NCBI RefSeq assembly: GCF_021699195.1
Contig: NZ_SSXE01000076.1
Coordinates: 1-41,865 of the forward strand
DNA length: 41,865 bases
DNA from: Nonomuraea sp. MG754425
GTDB taxonomy: Bacteria; Actinomycetota; Actinomycetes; Streptosporangiales; Streptosporangiaceae
Direction of reading: 5' to 3'
Shown here: positions 8,081 to 17,084 of the stretch, piece after piece
Layout of the letters: each line of letters opens with the position of its first letter
Numbering within the stretch: position 1 is the stretch's first letter
Translations under genes and position numbers: made by a program
The notes under the pieces: model-generated
Told to the model about the DNA's origin: nothing
Seen by the model: the letters and a program-made list of their open reading frames with translations, nothing else
Database searches by the model: none

Positions 8081-8698
8081 TTACCGGCAGGTGTGGATGT
8101 GGTTGTCGGTGGGTGCGGAGCCGACTTCGCCGAGTTGGTGGAGAACAGCCGCACGGGCGAGCTCCGCCTTGTTCCCGATGCCGAGCTTGGCGCGGATGCG
8201 TTTGACGTAGGTGTCCACCGTGTGCTGGCTGATGGTCAGCCGTCGAGCGATCTGGCCATGGGTCAGTCCTTGGGAGATGAGATGCAGAATCTGCGCCTCT
8301 CGGTTGGAGAGCTTCGGTTGGCTGACCTCGCAGGCGGTCAAGGTCTCGGCATTCCCCATGAGGGCGACGGCACGCCAGATGTCCTCGATAAGTGATTCGC
8401 GCGTGGTGAACTTGTCGATGACCAGAGACGCTCCAGCGTCGAAGAGCGGATCCGTGGTCGGCAGCAGTTGCTGCCGAAGAATGATCACCGGTGCGTGCTT
8501 GGACAATACGGCGACCCGGCTGACCATCTCCTTCTCCAGGAGCGCGTCCGAGTCGATCAGATAGATGTCGCTTCCCCGGACCGCCTCTTCGGCGCATCTC
8601 GGCTGCACCGCCCGAACCTCCAGGTTGGCGCAGGAAAGCATGCTGACCAGTCCGGCGCAGATTATCTCCGAGCGAGAAAAGACTCTGACTCGAATCAC
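8081..8698 (-). CDS. LuxR-family regulator with degenerate receiver
   Basis: A 205-residue regulator. The C-terminal HTH is typical (LSNREAQILHLISQGLTHGQ, then HTVDTYVKRIRAKLGIGNKAEL). The N-terminal domain has the fold pattern of a receiver (IRVRVFSRSEIICAGL, DIYLIDSDAL) but lacks the acidic pair that binds Mg2+ (FSRSE instead of xDD). It is therefore probably not phosphorylated and may bind a small ligand. The start is a GTG at 8698, 4 bases after the stop of the acyl-AMP ligase, with which it is co-transcribed. It is the last gene of the minus-strand biosynthetic operon. It is likely pathway-specific, and may read end product or an intermediate (inference). Confidence 0.8.
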   Translation of the reverse strand: MIRVRVFSRSEIICAGLVSMLSCANLEVRAVQPRCAEEAVRGSDIYLIDSDALLEKEMVSRVAVLSKHAPVIILRQQLLPTTDPLFDAGASLVIDKFTTRESLIEDIWRAVALMGNAETLTACEVSQPKLSNREAQILHLISQGLTHGQIARRLTISQHTVDTYVKRIRAKLGIGNKAELARAAVLHQLGEVGSAPTDNHIHTCR

Positions 8699-8702
8699 GC
8701 TT

Positions 8703-10379
8703 CTACCGCTCTTTCTGTCGCGGAGGCTGAACCTGGGTCGAGGTGACCGGAGGCAGGGTCCCGTCCAGCCACCGCCGCCTCACTTCCGATACGCGTACTT
8801 TGCCGCTGGTCGTCATCGGCATGCTCCCGGTCTTCAGCAACACGACCGAGGCGACATAGAGGCCGAGGCCGGAGGCCAGACGCCGCTTCGTCGCGTTCTC
8901 CACCTCGGCGAACGACGACCGGCCCGGAGCGAAGTCGCGGGACAGTTCAGCCACGAGACACACCTTCTCCTCCTCAGGAGGAGAGCCTCGGACGACGAAG
9001 GCGGCGACGCGTCCGGCTCGAATGCCGTCGATGCGCTCGCAGGCGCGGGAGATGTCGCTCAGGTAGTAGTTCTGGCCGTGATGCGTGAAGCTTTCGGCGC
9101 TCCGGCCGAGTACGAAGAGGTGGTCGGCGTAGAGAAATCCGACGTCGCCCGTCGCGTGCCAGCCATCGGCGCCCTGCGGGTGGTCGCGATTCGTGTTCCA
9201 GTAGCCCGAGAAGTTCTGCGGACCCCGGACCAGGATGTCCCCGACCTGCCAGCGGCCGTGCGCGCCGGAGATTCGGAGGCCGGTGTCCGGAAGCGCGACC
9301 CCGGAGGAGATCAAGTTGACCGGCCGTTGATCGGCGGGTTCGCCGGCGCGTAGTTCGGTCCGCGGTACGGCAAGGTGTATCGGGCGGGCCGTCGGCGTGC
9401 ACGTGGAGACCGTCAGCGTCGCCTCCGCCAGGCCGTAGGAAGGGCAGTAGCTGCTCTCCCGGAAACCGGAGGAGGAGAACTTCCCGACGAATCTCGCCAT
9501 CGTGTCCGCGTGCACGACCTCGCCGGCATTACGCGCTATTCGCCAGCGGGAAAGGTCCCAGCGGGCGGCCTCGTCGTCGCTGATCTTTCGCACGCAGAGG
9601 TCATAGGCGAAATTCGGCGCGCTGGACACCGTGCCGCGGCAGCCGGACAGTGCGGCGAGCCAGCTCCCCGGATTCCGGACGAAGTCACCAGGTGTCAGCA
9701 GGACCGATCGATAACCGGAGAACAGCGGTCGCATCAGCCCGGTTATCAGGCCCATGTCATGGTAGAGCGGGACCCAGGTGACGGCGGTGTCGCTGTTCTC
9801 CTCGCGATAGACCTGCGCGGCCTGGCGGCAGCTCGACAGCAATGCCTCATGTGAGATGCGGACGCCCTTGGGATCGCCCGTGGACCCGGAGGTGTACTGA
9901 AGGAACGCCGTCGGGCTGTTCCGCGCGCCTGGCGGCGGGTCGGCAGCGTACTGACGGAGCGTCTCCCAGGTGACGACGCGGGTCGTGAGAAAGCCGGTGA
10001 GATCTGCGGCCCAGCCCTCCAAGGTGACCGCGACGACGGGTGCGCAGTCGGCCGCGATCGCGCGCAGCCGGTCGCGGAACGCCTCCCGCCGCCCGATGTC
10101 GGGCACCGGTGCCGGGACCGCGATGGCGCCGGCCCCGATGCATCCGAGTACGACGGCGGTGAATCCCTCGTCGTTGGGAAGCGAGATCAACACGCGTTCG
10201 CCCGGCAGCACACCAAGATCCCGAAGTCCCGCGCGCACCCTGTCGGTGAGGTGCAGCAGCTCTCCGAAGCTGAGACCTTTCCTGACCTGCTGATCCCGCC
10301 AGAGCGCCACCGCACCGGAGGAGCCGTCAGCAGCGGCTCTCTGCCGCAGCCAGTCGTAGGCGGTGCCGCGAATGGTCAA
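8703..10379 (-). CDS. FAAL-type acyl-AMP ligase
   Basis: A 558-residue adenylate-forming enzyme of the fatty acyl-AMP ligase type, which activates a carboxylic acid as acyl-AMP and hands it to a carrier protein. Seen: A3 motif QYTSGSTGDPKGV at residues 161-173; VTWVPLYHDMGLI and SSAPNFAYDLCVRKI, characteristic of FAALs; YGLAEATL; ATGDVGF; and the C-terminal catalytic-Lys region MTTSGKVRVSEVR. Length is normal for a FAAL without an extra carrier domain. The start is a TTG at 10379 with AAGGAG a few bases upstream. It is the fourth synthetic gene of the operon. The likely recipient is the free carrier protein encoded at 11793. The substrate cannot be read; a fatty or aryl acid is likely. Confidence 0.85.
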   Translation of the reverse strand: MTIRGTAYDWLRQRAAADGSSGAVALWRDQQVRKGLSFGELLHLTDRVRAGLRDLGVLPGERVLISLPNDEGFTAVVLGCIGAGAIAVPAPVPDIGRREAFRDRLRAIAADCAPVVAVTLEGWAADLTGFLTTRVVTWETLRQYAADPPPGARNSPTAFLQYTSGSTGDPKGVRISHEALLSSCRQAAQVYREENSDTAVTWVPLYHDMGLITGLMRPLFSGYRSVLLTPGDFVRNPGSWLAALSGCRGTVSSAPNFAYDLCVRKISDDEAARWDLSRWRIARNAGEVVHADTMARFVGKFSSSGFRESSYCPSYGLAEATLTVSTCTPTARPIHLAVPRTELRAGEPADQRPVNLISSGVALPDTGLRISGAHGRWQVGDILVRGPQNFSGYWNTNRDHPQGADGWHATGDVGFLYADHLFVLGRSAESFTHHGQNYYLSDISRACERIDGIRAGRVAAFVVRGSPPEEEKVCLVAELSRDFAPGRSSFAEVENATKRRLASGLGLYVASVVLLKTGSMPMTTSGKVRVSEVRRRWLDGTLPPVTSTQVQPPRQKER

Positions 10380-10428
10380 AACACTCCTTCTTGACGTGGA
10401 GGCGAGCCGCGTGCCGAAGCCCCTGAGC

Positions 10429-11796
10429 TCACTGAAGCGATCGGCGTTCGATCTTTCCGCTCGGTGTGCGGCGAAAGCTGCCGAAGGCGCGAATGTCGAT
10501 GGTCACCTGCGGGAAGCCGAGCCGGGCGGCCGACTGCCGCGCTTCGGCCGCGATCCGCTCGGCGGCCCGCACGTCGCCTTCGATATGGCAGGTCGGCGGA
10601 TCGCTCTCCGTACCCGGCACCACGCAGTCGAAGACGCCGCGAACGGATCGGATCGCGTGTTCGAGGCGAGCCGCCGGCCAGTCCTGCCGGCTCGTGATTC
10701 TGCCGAGCACGTACAGGTGACCGGATTCGTCCCGGTAGCCCAGATCACCGGTGTGGATCGTGCTCTCGCCGGTCCGGTCGATGGCCCGCGGACGGACGAC
10801 GATCTCCCCGACCGCGCCGACGGGCTGGGCGGCGCCGTCTGCCATGATCTCCACTTTCACGCCGGGCAGCGGGCGGCCGACCGACCCGGGCCGGCCGAGC
10901 CAGTCGGATGCGGAGATCTCGCTGATGACCGCCGCTGACGTTCCGTAGTATTCGTGCAGGATCGGGCCCATCATGTCGATCGCAGCCCGCTTGACCCACG
11001 GCGGGCAGGACGAACCGCCGTGGAAGACGGCACCGGGCCGGTGCCGTCCCCACCGCTGGTAGCCGACCAGTTCGACCAGCCGGTCCGCGCTGATGAACGC
11101 ACTGTCCGCCCGGCACCGATCGACGAGTTCGACGAAGGCGCCCGGCGACCACTGCTGCTGGACCACCACGGTGCTGCCGGCCTGGAGCGCGTACAGCGCG
11201 GGCCCGACCGTGCCGAGGTGAAAGGTGGGGTTCGACATGATGTGCGGACCCGCCGCGGGCCCCGCGGCGTAGCGATCGACGACGGCGACGCCCTTGTAGG
11301 GGTACCAGGGCCGGGCCCGTCTGACCAGCGTGGGGAATCCCGTGGTTCCGGACGTGACGAAGATCAGGTAGCCCGCTCTGCCCGCGCCTCCCGCCCGGAA
11401 CCGGGGGTGCTCCGAACGGCCCGCCGCGTGCAGTTCCTGCTCCGGGACCGACACCACGTCCACGCCCGGATCGTCGCTCACATGCATCCGGGCGCCGGCC
11501 TGGGCGATCAGCCTTCGGCCCGCCGGCACGTCGAGCAGGCCGTCGTTGACGGGAAGCAGGCCGAAGCCGTACTTGAGGGCGGCGAGGGTGAGGGCGAAGA
11601 ACTTCGGCCCGCTCGGCAGGTCGGTGGAGACCACCTGGTCGTCCGCCACCCCGAGCGCCCGGAGCCCCTGCCCGAGGGTGTCGGCCCTGGTCACCAGCTC
11701 GCCGAAGGTGCACGAGTCGGCTCCGGCGATCACCGCCGGTCGCCGTGGGTCCGCGTCGGCCATCCGCCAGGGGTCCCACAGGAACGGTCGCATCAT
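10429..11796 (-). CDS. Divergent AMP-dependent ligase/adenylation protein
   Basis: A 455-residue adenylate-forming enzyme, about 50-80 residues shorter than most acyl-CoA synthetases and stand-alone A domains. Motifs: FVTSGTTGFPTLVRR at 147-160, where the usual PKG reads PTL, so the loop lysine is lost; YYGTSAAVISE; IHTGDLGY; and RRTPSGKIERRSLQ with the C-terminal catalytic Lys present. The second ATP-ligase next to a FAAL suggests two different acids are activated, or that this one activates an amino acid or aryl acid for the carrier protein. The start ATG at 11796 overlaps the carrier protein stop (ATGA), so it is translationally coupled. Altered A3 residues make true adenylation activity uncertain. 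Confidence 0.75.
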   Translation of the reverse strand: MMRPFLWDPWRMADADPRRPAVIAGADSCTFGELVTRADTLGQGLRALGVADDQVVSTDLPSGPKFFALTLAALKYGFGLLPVNDGLLDVPAGRRLIAQAGARMHVSDDPGVDVVSVPEQELHAAGRSEHPRFRAGGAGRAGYLIFVTSGTTGFPTLVRRARPWYPYKGVAVVDRYAAGPAAGPHIMSNPTFHLGTVGPALYALQAGSTVVVQQQWSPGAFVELVDRCRADSAFISADRLVELVGYQRWGRHRPGAVFHGGSSCPPWVKRAAIDMMGPILHEYYGTSAAVISEISASDWLGRPGSVGRPLPGVKVEIMADGAAQPVGAVGEIVVRPRAIDRTGESTIHTGDLGYRDESGHLYVLGRITSRQDWPAARLEHAIRSVRGVFDCVVPGTESDPPTCHIEGDVRAAERIAAEARQSAARLGFPQVTIDIRAFGSFRRTPSGKIERRSLQ

Positions 11797-12035
11797 GCGC
11801 TCTCGTTCATCCGCAGGGCGTGCAGGCTTTCGGCCATCTCGGCGAAGGTGTCCGATTCGAGGATGACCTCCGGATCGATCTCCCGGTCGAACGCCTCATG
11901 AAGACGGGCGATGAGCTCCACGGCGCTCACCGAATCGCCGCCCACGCTGAAGAAGTTGTCGTCGGCGTCGACTCTCGTGCCGAAGACCGTTTCGGCGACG
12001 GTCAACACCGTCCTGAGGGTGGAGATCGCGGCCAT
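11793..12035 (-). CDS. Stand-alone acyl/peptidyl carrier protein
   Basis: An 80-residue carrier protein. The motif DNFFSVGGDSVSAVEL places the phosphopantetheine attachment Ser at residue 35, and the GGDS form is typical of NRPS-type peptidyl carriers. The start ATG overlaps the condensation-gene stop (TGATG), and its stop overlaps the AMP-ligase start (ATGA). The three are therefore produced in step, as separate pieces of a dissociated NRPS module. It needs an Sfp-type phosphopantetheinyl transferase, which is not seen in this window. Confidence 0.9.
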   Translation of the reverse strand: MAAISTLRTVLTVAETVFGTRVDADDNFFSVGGDSVSAVELIARLHEAFDREIDPEVILESDTFAEMAESLHALRMNESA

Positions 12036-13318
12036 CAACACTCCCGATTCGCCGAGACGAGGATGTGCTTCGTTTCCCGCAGACACGTGTGGAGCCGGTC
12101 CGGGGGGAGCAGGGCGGAGTCCGCGAGCAGGCTCACGCTCGAACCCATGAAGACATTGGCGAAGATCAGGATGCCTTCGTGGTCCAGCTTCTCGATCCAG
12201 CGGAACCGGTCCCCGGCGACGGACCGCGCGGGGCCGTGGCGGCCGATGGCGTTGTAGGTGACGGACGGAAAAGGCGCGCCAGGGGCGGCCAGGCCCGCGA
12301 CCCGATCCGGGTCGTAGCTCGAGTGCCGGGATGCCCGCATCATGCTCCGGTGCGCCTGAACGGCGGCGTCGCGGAAGCCGGCGGAGCCCACCTCGCACAT
12401 CATCGGGACGTTCTGGCACAGATAGGTGACCGATCTCCTGGTCTCCGGTCTGAACCTGTTGCCGGCCCGGAGCCATACGGGCAACCGTGTCTGCCGTAAC
12501 TCGCCGCCGAGCGGGGCGAACATGGCGGCCAGGAGCACCGCGGCCTCGCTGATACGCGCGTGTTTGGCGACGGCGGAGGACGCCTCGAACATCTCCTGGG
12601 ACGAGTACTCGCCATGCCAGAAGCGCGGCGACATCGGTGCACCGGTGGGGGCGTCGAAGCGGGTGCGCGCGGCCGACGCCATCAGTTCGCGCCAGTAGGC
12701 GTACGTCGCCGCCAGCCGTTCCGGCGAGCTCTCCTGCTGCTCCGACGCCAGATCCAGGGGTTGCGCGGTGGGCGGCTCCAGAAGCCGTCGCGGGTCGCTC
12801 CCGGCGGTGAGCAGTGTCCGCAGTTCATCGCGGAGAATCCGGTTCGAGTAGGCATCGGTCGCCAGGTGGGAGAGACAGAGGACCACGTTGCAGACCATGC
12901 CGTCGTGCAGCCCGAGGGCGACGCGAAGCGGTAGGTGGGTGTCCAGCTCGAATCTTTCCGTCAGTGAAGGGGGCCACGTCTCCGCCGCGTCCGTCCCCGG
13001 CTCCCGGCGGTAGGCGACCAGCGTCACTTCGCCGGCCCCTTGCACCTGCTGGACAGGGGTCCCGCGCGCATCCGTGGAATAGGTGGTCCGCAGCGCTTCG
13101 TGACGTCCCAGCAACTCCCGTACGGCCTGCGACACACGCTCCACCGGAACGGCCTCGGGCAGGGTCAGGCGAAGCAGTTGGTTGAGGTGCCGGTCGTCGG
13201 GCTTGAGTCGCTGGATGTTGTTCCACATGGATCTCTGGGACCACGTGAGCGGTCCCTTCCTGTGGCGCAACCCGGTGAACCGCAGGGTGTGGACATCGTC
13301 CTGTGGCGGATTCCGCAT
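12035..13318 (-). CDS. Stand-alone NRPS condensation-domain protein, degenerate C3
   Basis: A 427-residue protein of the size of a single condensation domain, which joins a carrier-bound acyl group to an amine. Seen: LTWSQRSMW near residue 25 (C1-like), RHEALRTTY at 73-80 (C2) and LSHLATDAYS at 149-158. The last corresponds to the HHxxxDG motif with the first His replaced by Ser150, the second (catalytic) His151 and Asp155 kept, and Gly changed to Ala. C-terminal motifs are recognisable but weak (VTYNAIGR). I start at the ATG at 13318, with GAGGAGG upstream; an ATG at 13342 overlaps the transporter stop and would add 8 residues. A free C protein may use a small soluble amine as acceptor, for example the cysteinyl-aminosugar proposed for the plus-strand operon (inference). 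Confidence 0.82.
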   Translation of the reverse strand: MRNPPQDDVHTLRFTGLRHRKGPLTWSQRSMWNNIQRLKPDDRHLNQLLRLTLPEAVPVERVSQAVRELLGRHEALRTTYSTDARGTPVQQVQGAGEVTLVAYRREPGTDAAETWPPSLTERFELDTHLPLRVALGLHDGMVCNVVLCLSHLATDAYSNRILRDELRTLLTAGSDPRRLLEPPTAQPLDLASEQQESSPERLAATYAYWRELMASAARTRFDAPTGAPMSPRFWHGEYSSQEMFEASSAVAKHARISEAAVLLAAMFAPLGGELRQTRLPVWLRAGNRFRPETRRSVTYLCQNVPMMCEVGSAGFRDAAVQAHRSMMRASRHSSYDPDRVAGLAAPGAPFPSVTYNAIGRHGPARSVAGDRFRWIEKLDHEGILIFANVFMGSSVSLLADSALLPPDRLHTCLRETKHILVSANREC

Positions 13319-13338
13319 CGGCTCTCCTCCTCTCGCGG

Positions 13339-15123
13339 TCATGGCTCACGTGCGTATGCGGTTGCCTGAGCGGTGAACAGGTGCGCGTACCGGCCGCCGG
13401 CGGCGAGCAGGTCGGTGTGGCTGCCCTGTTCGGAGACGCGCCCGTCGTCGAGGACGACGATGTGATCCGCCATGTGCACCGTGGAGAACCGGTGGGAGAC
13501 GATCACGCTGATCGTGCCGTGCGCGGCGGCCGCTTCGCGCGCTTCGGCGGCGAACTGCTCGAACAGCTCGTGCTCGACTTGGGGATCGAGCGCGGCCGTG
13601 GGCTCGTCGAGGATCAGCAGCAGCGGCCGGGCCCGCATGATTCCGCGGGCGAGGGCGAGCCGCTGCCACTGGCCGTGGGAGAGGTCGACGCCCTGGAAGA
13701 GCGTGCCGAGTTGGGTGTCGAGCCGGTCCGGCAGGCCGGCGACGACGGAGTCCGCGGCGGCGCGGGTCACGGCATCGGCGATGGCGTCCGGATCGTCCAG
13801 CCGGGGCAGGTCGCCGACGCCCACGTTCTCGCGGGCCAGGAGTTGCAGCTTGGCGAAGTCCTGGAAGACCCCGGCGCAGCGGTTCGCCCACTGCCCTGGG
13901 GCCATGTCGGCGAGCGGGATGCCGTCGGCGGCGATCGTGCCGGAGCCGGGCCGGTACAGGCCGGTGAGCAGCTTGATCAACGTGGTCTTGCCGGTGCCGT
14001 TGAGCCCGACGATCGCGACGATGCTCCCCGCGCGCAGCTCCAGGTCCATGTTCCGCAGCACCTGGCTGGTCGTACCGGGGTAGGAGAAGGAGACCCGGCG
14101 CAGGCTGATGCCGCCGGACAGTTCGGCCGGTGCCGGCAGTTCCCCGGCGGGCCGGGCCCGGGCGTACTCCTTGAGCCACAGGTAGTGGCCCGTGACGTGG
14201 CCGCCGTCGCTCACCATGGTGAAGCTGTTCAGCACGCGGTCGATCTGCCCGCTCAGCGCGGTGGCCAGGGTGATGACCAGCACCACGTCCCCGATGCCGG
14301 CCTGGCCGCTGCCATGGAGGTCCACCATGAGCAGCAGGGCGGCGCCCAGTGCGGCGGTCAGGATCAGCCACCCGACGGCCTCGTAGCCGGCGGTGCGCAG
14401 TCGGGCGCGAGCGAGTTGCCGCGTGGTCTCGTCCCACAACCGGCCGGCGCGATCAGACAGCTCCGGGCCGGTGCCGGCGATCCGCAACTCCTTCGCCGGT
14501 TCGGGACGCAGGCACAGCTCGTGCAGGGCGCGCTCGTGGCGTTCGCTCTCCGCGGTCCGGTCGCGTACCAGCCGCCGATGGCGGTCGCCGCGGTGGGTGA
14601 GGAGGAGCAGCGGCACCACGCAGCCCGCCAGCAGCGGCAACGCCGGGTGCACGGCGGCCAGCAACCAGATGCTCGCACCCACGCTGAGCAGGGTCCCGAC
14701 CAGGGACGCGCCCCACCACAGGGCGCGGGCGAGCGACGCGGTGCCACGGCGCAGGTTGGTCACCCGATCCAGGAACTCGGGCCGTTCCAGGTGCTCCAGG
14801 GTGGGGATGGCGGCGGACAGGGAGAGGACCTCCAGATCCAGCTCGCGGGCCACCCGTACGGTCAGGTCCTGGTTCACCTCCCCTTGGACGCGCCAGAGCA
14901 GGAAGTTGCCCGCGTGGGCCAGCACCCCGAGTCCGGCCGCCGTGACGACGGCAGCGGTCGTGCCGATGCCCGCCGCGTCGATGAGGAATCGCTGGGCGAG
15001 CGCGGTCAGCGTGACGGCGCCGGACGTCAACGCGATCAGAAGGAGGTTGACCACGGTCACCGCCGGAGCGATCTTCCAGCAGAGCCCGAACGTGTGACGG
15101 TAGCTGACCAGCAGATCCTTCAT
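13339..15123 (-). CDS. ABC exporter half-transporter (TMD-NBD), second of pair
   Basis: A 594-residue half-transporter with about six membrane segments in the first 300 residues, then an ATPase domain. Walker A is GLNGTGKTT, the signature is LSHGQWQRLALARG (second Gly replaced by His), Walker B is LLLILDEPTAAL and the switch is VSHRFST. It is ABCB-type, exporter fold. Its ATG at 15123 overlaps the stop of the preceding half-transporter (ATGA), so the two probably form a heterodimer in the cytoplasmic membrane. It is co-transcribed with the condensation, carrier and ligase genes downstream. The likely role is export of the cluster product and therefore self-protection (inference from position). 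Confidence 0.9.
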   Translation of the reverse strand: MKDLLVSYRHTFGLCWKIAPAVTVVNLLLIALTSGAVTLTALAQRFLIDAAGIGTTAAVVTAAGLGVLAHAGNFLLWRVQGEVNQDLTVRVARELDLEVLSLSAAIPTLEHLERPEFLDRVTNLRRGTASLARALWWGASLVGTLLSVGASIWLLAAVHPALPLLAGCVVPLLLLTHRGDRHRRLVRDRTAESERHERALHELCLRPEPAKELRIAGTGPELSDRAGRLWDETTRQLARARLRTAGYEAVGWLILTAALGAALLLMVDLHGSGQAGIGDVVLVITLATALSGQIDRVLNSFTMVSDGGHVTGHYLWLKEYARARPAGELPAPAELSGGISLRRVSFSYPGTTSQVLRNMDLELRAGSIVAIVGLNGTGKTTLIKLLTGLYRPGSGTIAADGIPLADMAPGQWANRCAGVFQDFAKLQLLARENVGVGDLPRLDDPDAIADAVTRAAADSVVAGLPDRLDTQLGTLFQGVDLSHGQWQRLALARGIMRARPLLLILDEPTAALDPQVEHELFEQFAAEAREAAAAHGTISVIVSHRFSTVHMADHIVVLDDGRVSEQGSHTDLLAAGGRYAHLFTAQATAYAREP

Positions 15124-16976
15124 GAGGCGGCTGCTTCGAAGCGGGCCGCCTGGAGGTTCCACAGCCGTGCGTACGTGCGGCCGCGGGCGAGCAGGTCCGC
15201 GTGCGTGCCGGACTCGCCGATCCGTCCATCCTCCAGAACGACGATGCGGTCCGCGTCGCGGACGGTGGACAGCCGATGCGAGATGATCACCACTGACGCC
15301 CCGCCGGCCCGCGCGCCCTCGACCACCTTCTCGAAGAACTGGATCTCGGCGCTGACGTCCAGGTGCGCCGTAGGTTCGTCCAGGATGATCAGCTCGCGGC
15401 CGTGGGCGGTGGAATAGAGGGCGCGCGCGATGGCCAGCTTCTGCCACTGCCCGCCCGACAGGTCCCGCCCGCCGCTGCCGGTACGCCAGAGCTGCGTGTC
15501 AAGACCGTCGTCCAGCCCTGACAGCACGTCCTCGGCTCCGGCCCGCCGGACGGCGGTCGTGACGGCGTCGTCGTCGGCGGGGCATTCGACGGCGCCGAAG
15601 GCGATGTTGTCCCGTGCCGTCGCCGGATAACGCAGGAAGTCCTGGTAGACGACGCTGAGCCGGCGGCGCCAGGCGTCGATGTCGTACTCCGCGAGGTCAT
15701 GATCGTCGATCAGGATCCGCCCGCCGGCAGGTTCGTACAGGCCGGCGAGCAACTTGGTGAACGTCGTCTTGCCCGCGCCGTTGACGCCGACGACGGCGAG
15801 CACCTCACCCGGGCCGACGGTCAGGTCCAGGCCGCTCAGGACGGGCCGCGTGCTGCCCGGATAGTGAAAGTGCACGTTCTCGAAGCGGATCTCCGGCGCC
15901 GTGTTCCCGGCCTGGGCGCGTGCGGCGTGGGCCGGGCGCGAGCCGTATCGGGCGGTCAACCGATCCGCCGCCTGGACCGCGCCCTTGCCGTACTCGATGT
16001 CGAACGTCTCGGATCCGACATACGTGATCTCGAAGACGCCGAAGGCCGCGACCAGGCACGTGGTCAGCGTGGCGACGCTGATCGATCCGTCGGCCGCGGC
16101 CAGGCCGAGCACCATGAAGGCGCCCCCGCCGCACACCACCGACAGCAGGACGGCCAGCCCCTGGCGGCGAAGCAGGCTGCGCCGCAACGCCCACATCGGC
16201 GAACGCAGCTCCAAGTGGGCGCCGGCCCGGCGCAGCACCACCCAGTCGGCCAGGCCGAACAGCCGGATCTCCTTCGCGGTCGCCGGCCCCGCGGCCAGTT
16301 CGTCCAGGTAGTCCAGCCGCCGCTGGCCACCGGTCAACCGGTCGCCGAAGTTGACGAAGTAGGTCCACTGACGGCGTTGCACGGCCCGGCTGAACAGCGA
16401 CGCGGCGAGCAGGAACAGGGCCAGCCACGGAAACCAGGCGGCGAGCACGAACGCGGAGCCGGCCGCGGCCAGCAGCCGTCCCGTCAGCAGCAGACTGGAA
16501 TACGCGGCGGTGCCCGACGAACGCACCCAGAACCCGTCACCGATCTCGCCGGCCCGCAGGGCGTCGTCCGCGAACTCCGCCTCCTCCAGGTGCGTGATGG
16601 TGCGCGGCGCCAGCGCGGTACGGCGCAACCCGGCCCGGACGGCCCCGTCGATCCGGCGACCGGCCCGCGTCAGCACGACGTCGCCGAACGGCCGCACCAG
16701 ACGGCTGAGCAGGATCCCGCCCAGCAGCCCGCCCAGCGCCCATCCGGCGTTCCGCTCCTGCTGGACCTGGGTGACCAGCTCGCCGGTCAGCAACGCGAGC
16801 GCCGGTCCGGTCAGCGCGGAGAGCGTCAGCACGCCCAGCATCGCGGTCATCGAGCCGGCCCCGGCCAGGGGGAGCAGCCGCATGAGCCGGACCCGCTCCG
16901 CAGTCAGTGCCCGGAACTCGGAAGGCCGTAGCGCACCTAATCCGAATCGAGGATCGGGGAGGTTGCACGTCGCCAT
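15120..16976 (-). CDS. ABC exporter half-transporter (TMD-NBD), first of pair
   Basis: A 618-residue half-transporter. The N-terminal cytoplasmic stretch (MATCNLPDPRFGLGALRPSE) is followed by six hydrophobic segments and the ATPase domain. Walker A is GVNGAGKTT, the signature is LSGGQWQKLAIARAL, Walker B is LIILDEPTAHLD and the switch is ISHRLST. Both half-transporters carry the unusual GQWQ signature form, which supports a shared origin. It is the first gene of the minus-strand operon. The roughly 245-base upstream gap holds a palindrome (17051-17064), three 11-bp-spaced repeats and a hairpin, so this promoter drives the transporter-condensation-ligase operon. Confidence 0.9.
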   Translation of the reverse strand: MATCNLPDPRFGLGALRPSEFRALTAERVRLMRLLPLAGAGSMTAMLGVLTLSALTGPALALLTGELVTQVQQERNAGWALGGLLGGILLSRLVRPFGDVVLTRAGRRIDGAVRAGLRRTALAPRTITHLEEAEFADDALRAGEIGDGFWVRSSGTAAYSSLLLTGRLLAAAGSAFVLAAWFPWLALFLLAASLFSRAVQRRQWTYFVNFGDRLTGGQRRLDYLDELAAGPATAKEIRLFGLADWVVLRRAGAHLELRSPMWALRRSLLRRQGLAVLLSVVCGGGAFMVLGLAAADGSISVATLTTCLVAAFGVFEITYVGSETFDIEYGKGAVQAADRLTARYGSRPAHAARAQAGNTAPEIRFENVHFHYPGSTRPVLSGLDLTVGPGEVLAVVGVNGAGKTTFTKLLAGLYEPAGGRILIDDHDLAEYDIDAWRRRLSVVYQDFLRYPATARDNIAFGAVECPADDDAVTTAVRRAGAEDVLSGLDDGLDTQLWRTGSGGRDLSGGQWQKLAIARALYSTAHGRELIILDEPTAHLDVSAEIQFFEKVVEGARAGGASVVIISHRLSTVRDADRIVVLEDGRIGESGTHADLLARGRTYARLWNLQAARFEAAAS

Positions 16977-17050
16977 GCGGGTGAGAACTCCAAATCGCGT
17001 GCTTCAGCGCCGCTGATAATTCGTTTCCCGGATCGAACAATCGCCGACAC

Positions 17051-17064
17051 GCACCTTGAGGTGC
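17051..17064. promoter_or_regulatory. Palindrome GCACCTTGAGGTGC upstream of ABC operon
   Basis: GCACCT-TG-AGGTGC is a 6+6 palindrome lying about 75-88 bases upstream of the transporter ATG (16976). It is flanked by imperfect GACA/TGTC. It lies downstream of the candidate -10 (17085-17090) in the minus direction, so it falls in the leader of that transcript. It could be an operator (a LuxR-type dyad is of this size) or a short attenuating hairpin. Confidence 0.5.
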
Positions 17065-17084
17065 TGTCGGACTGATCATCATGA

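Noticed and set aside
15699..16931. 410-codon open frame antisense to the ABC half-transporter
   Set aside because: Composition is Gln/Arg/Gly-rich without motifs, while the minus strand has complete ABC motifs. It is a usual artefact of high GC.
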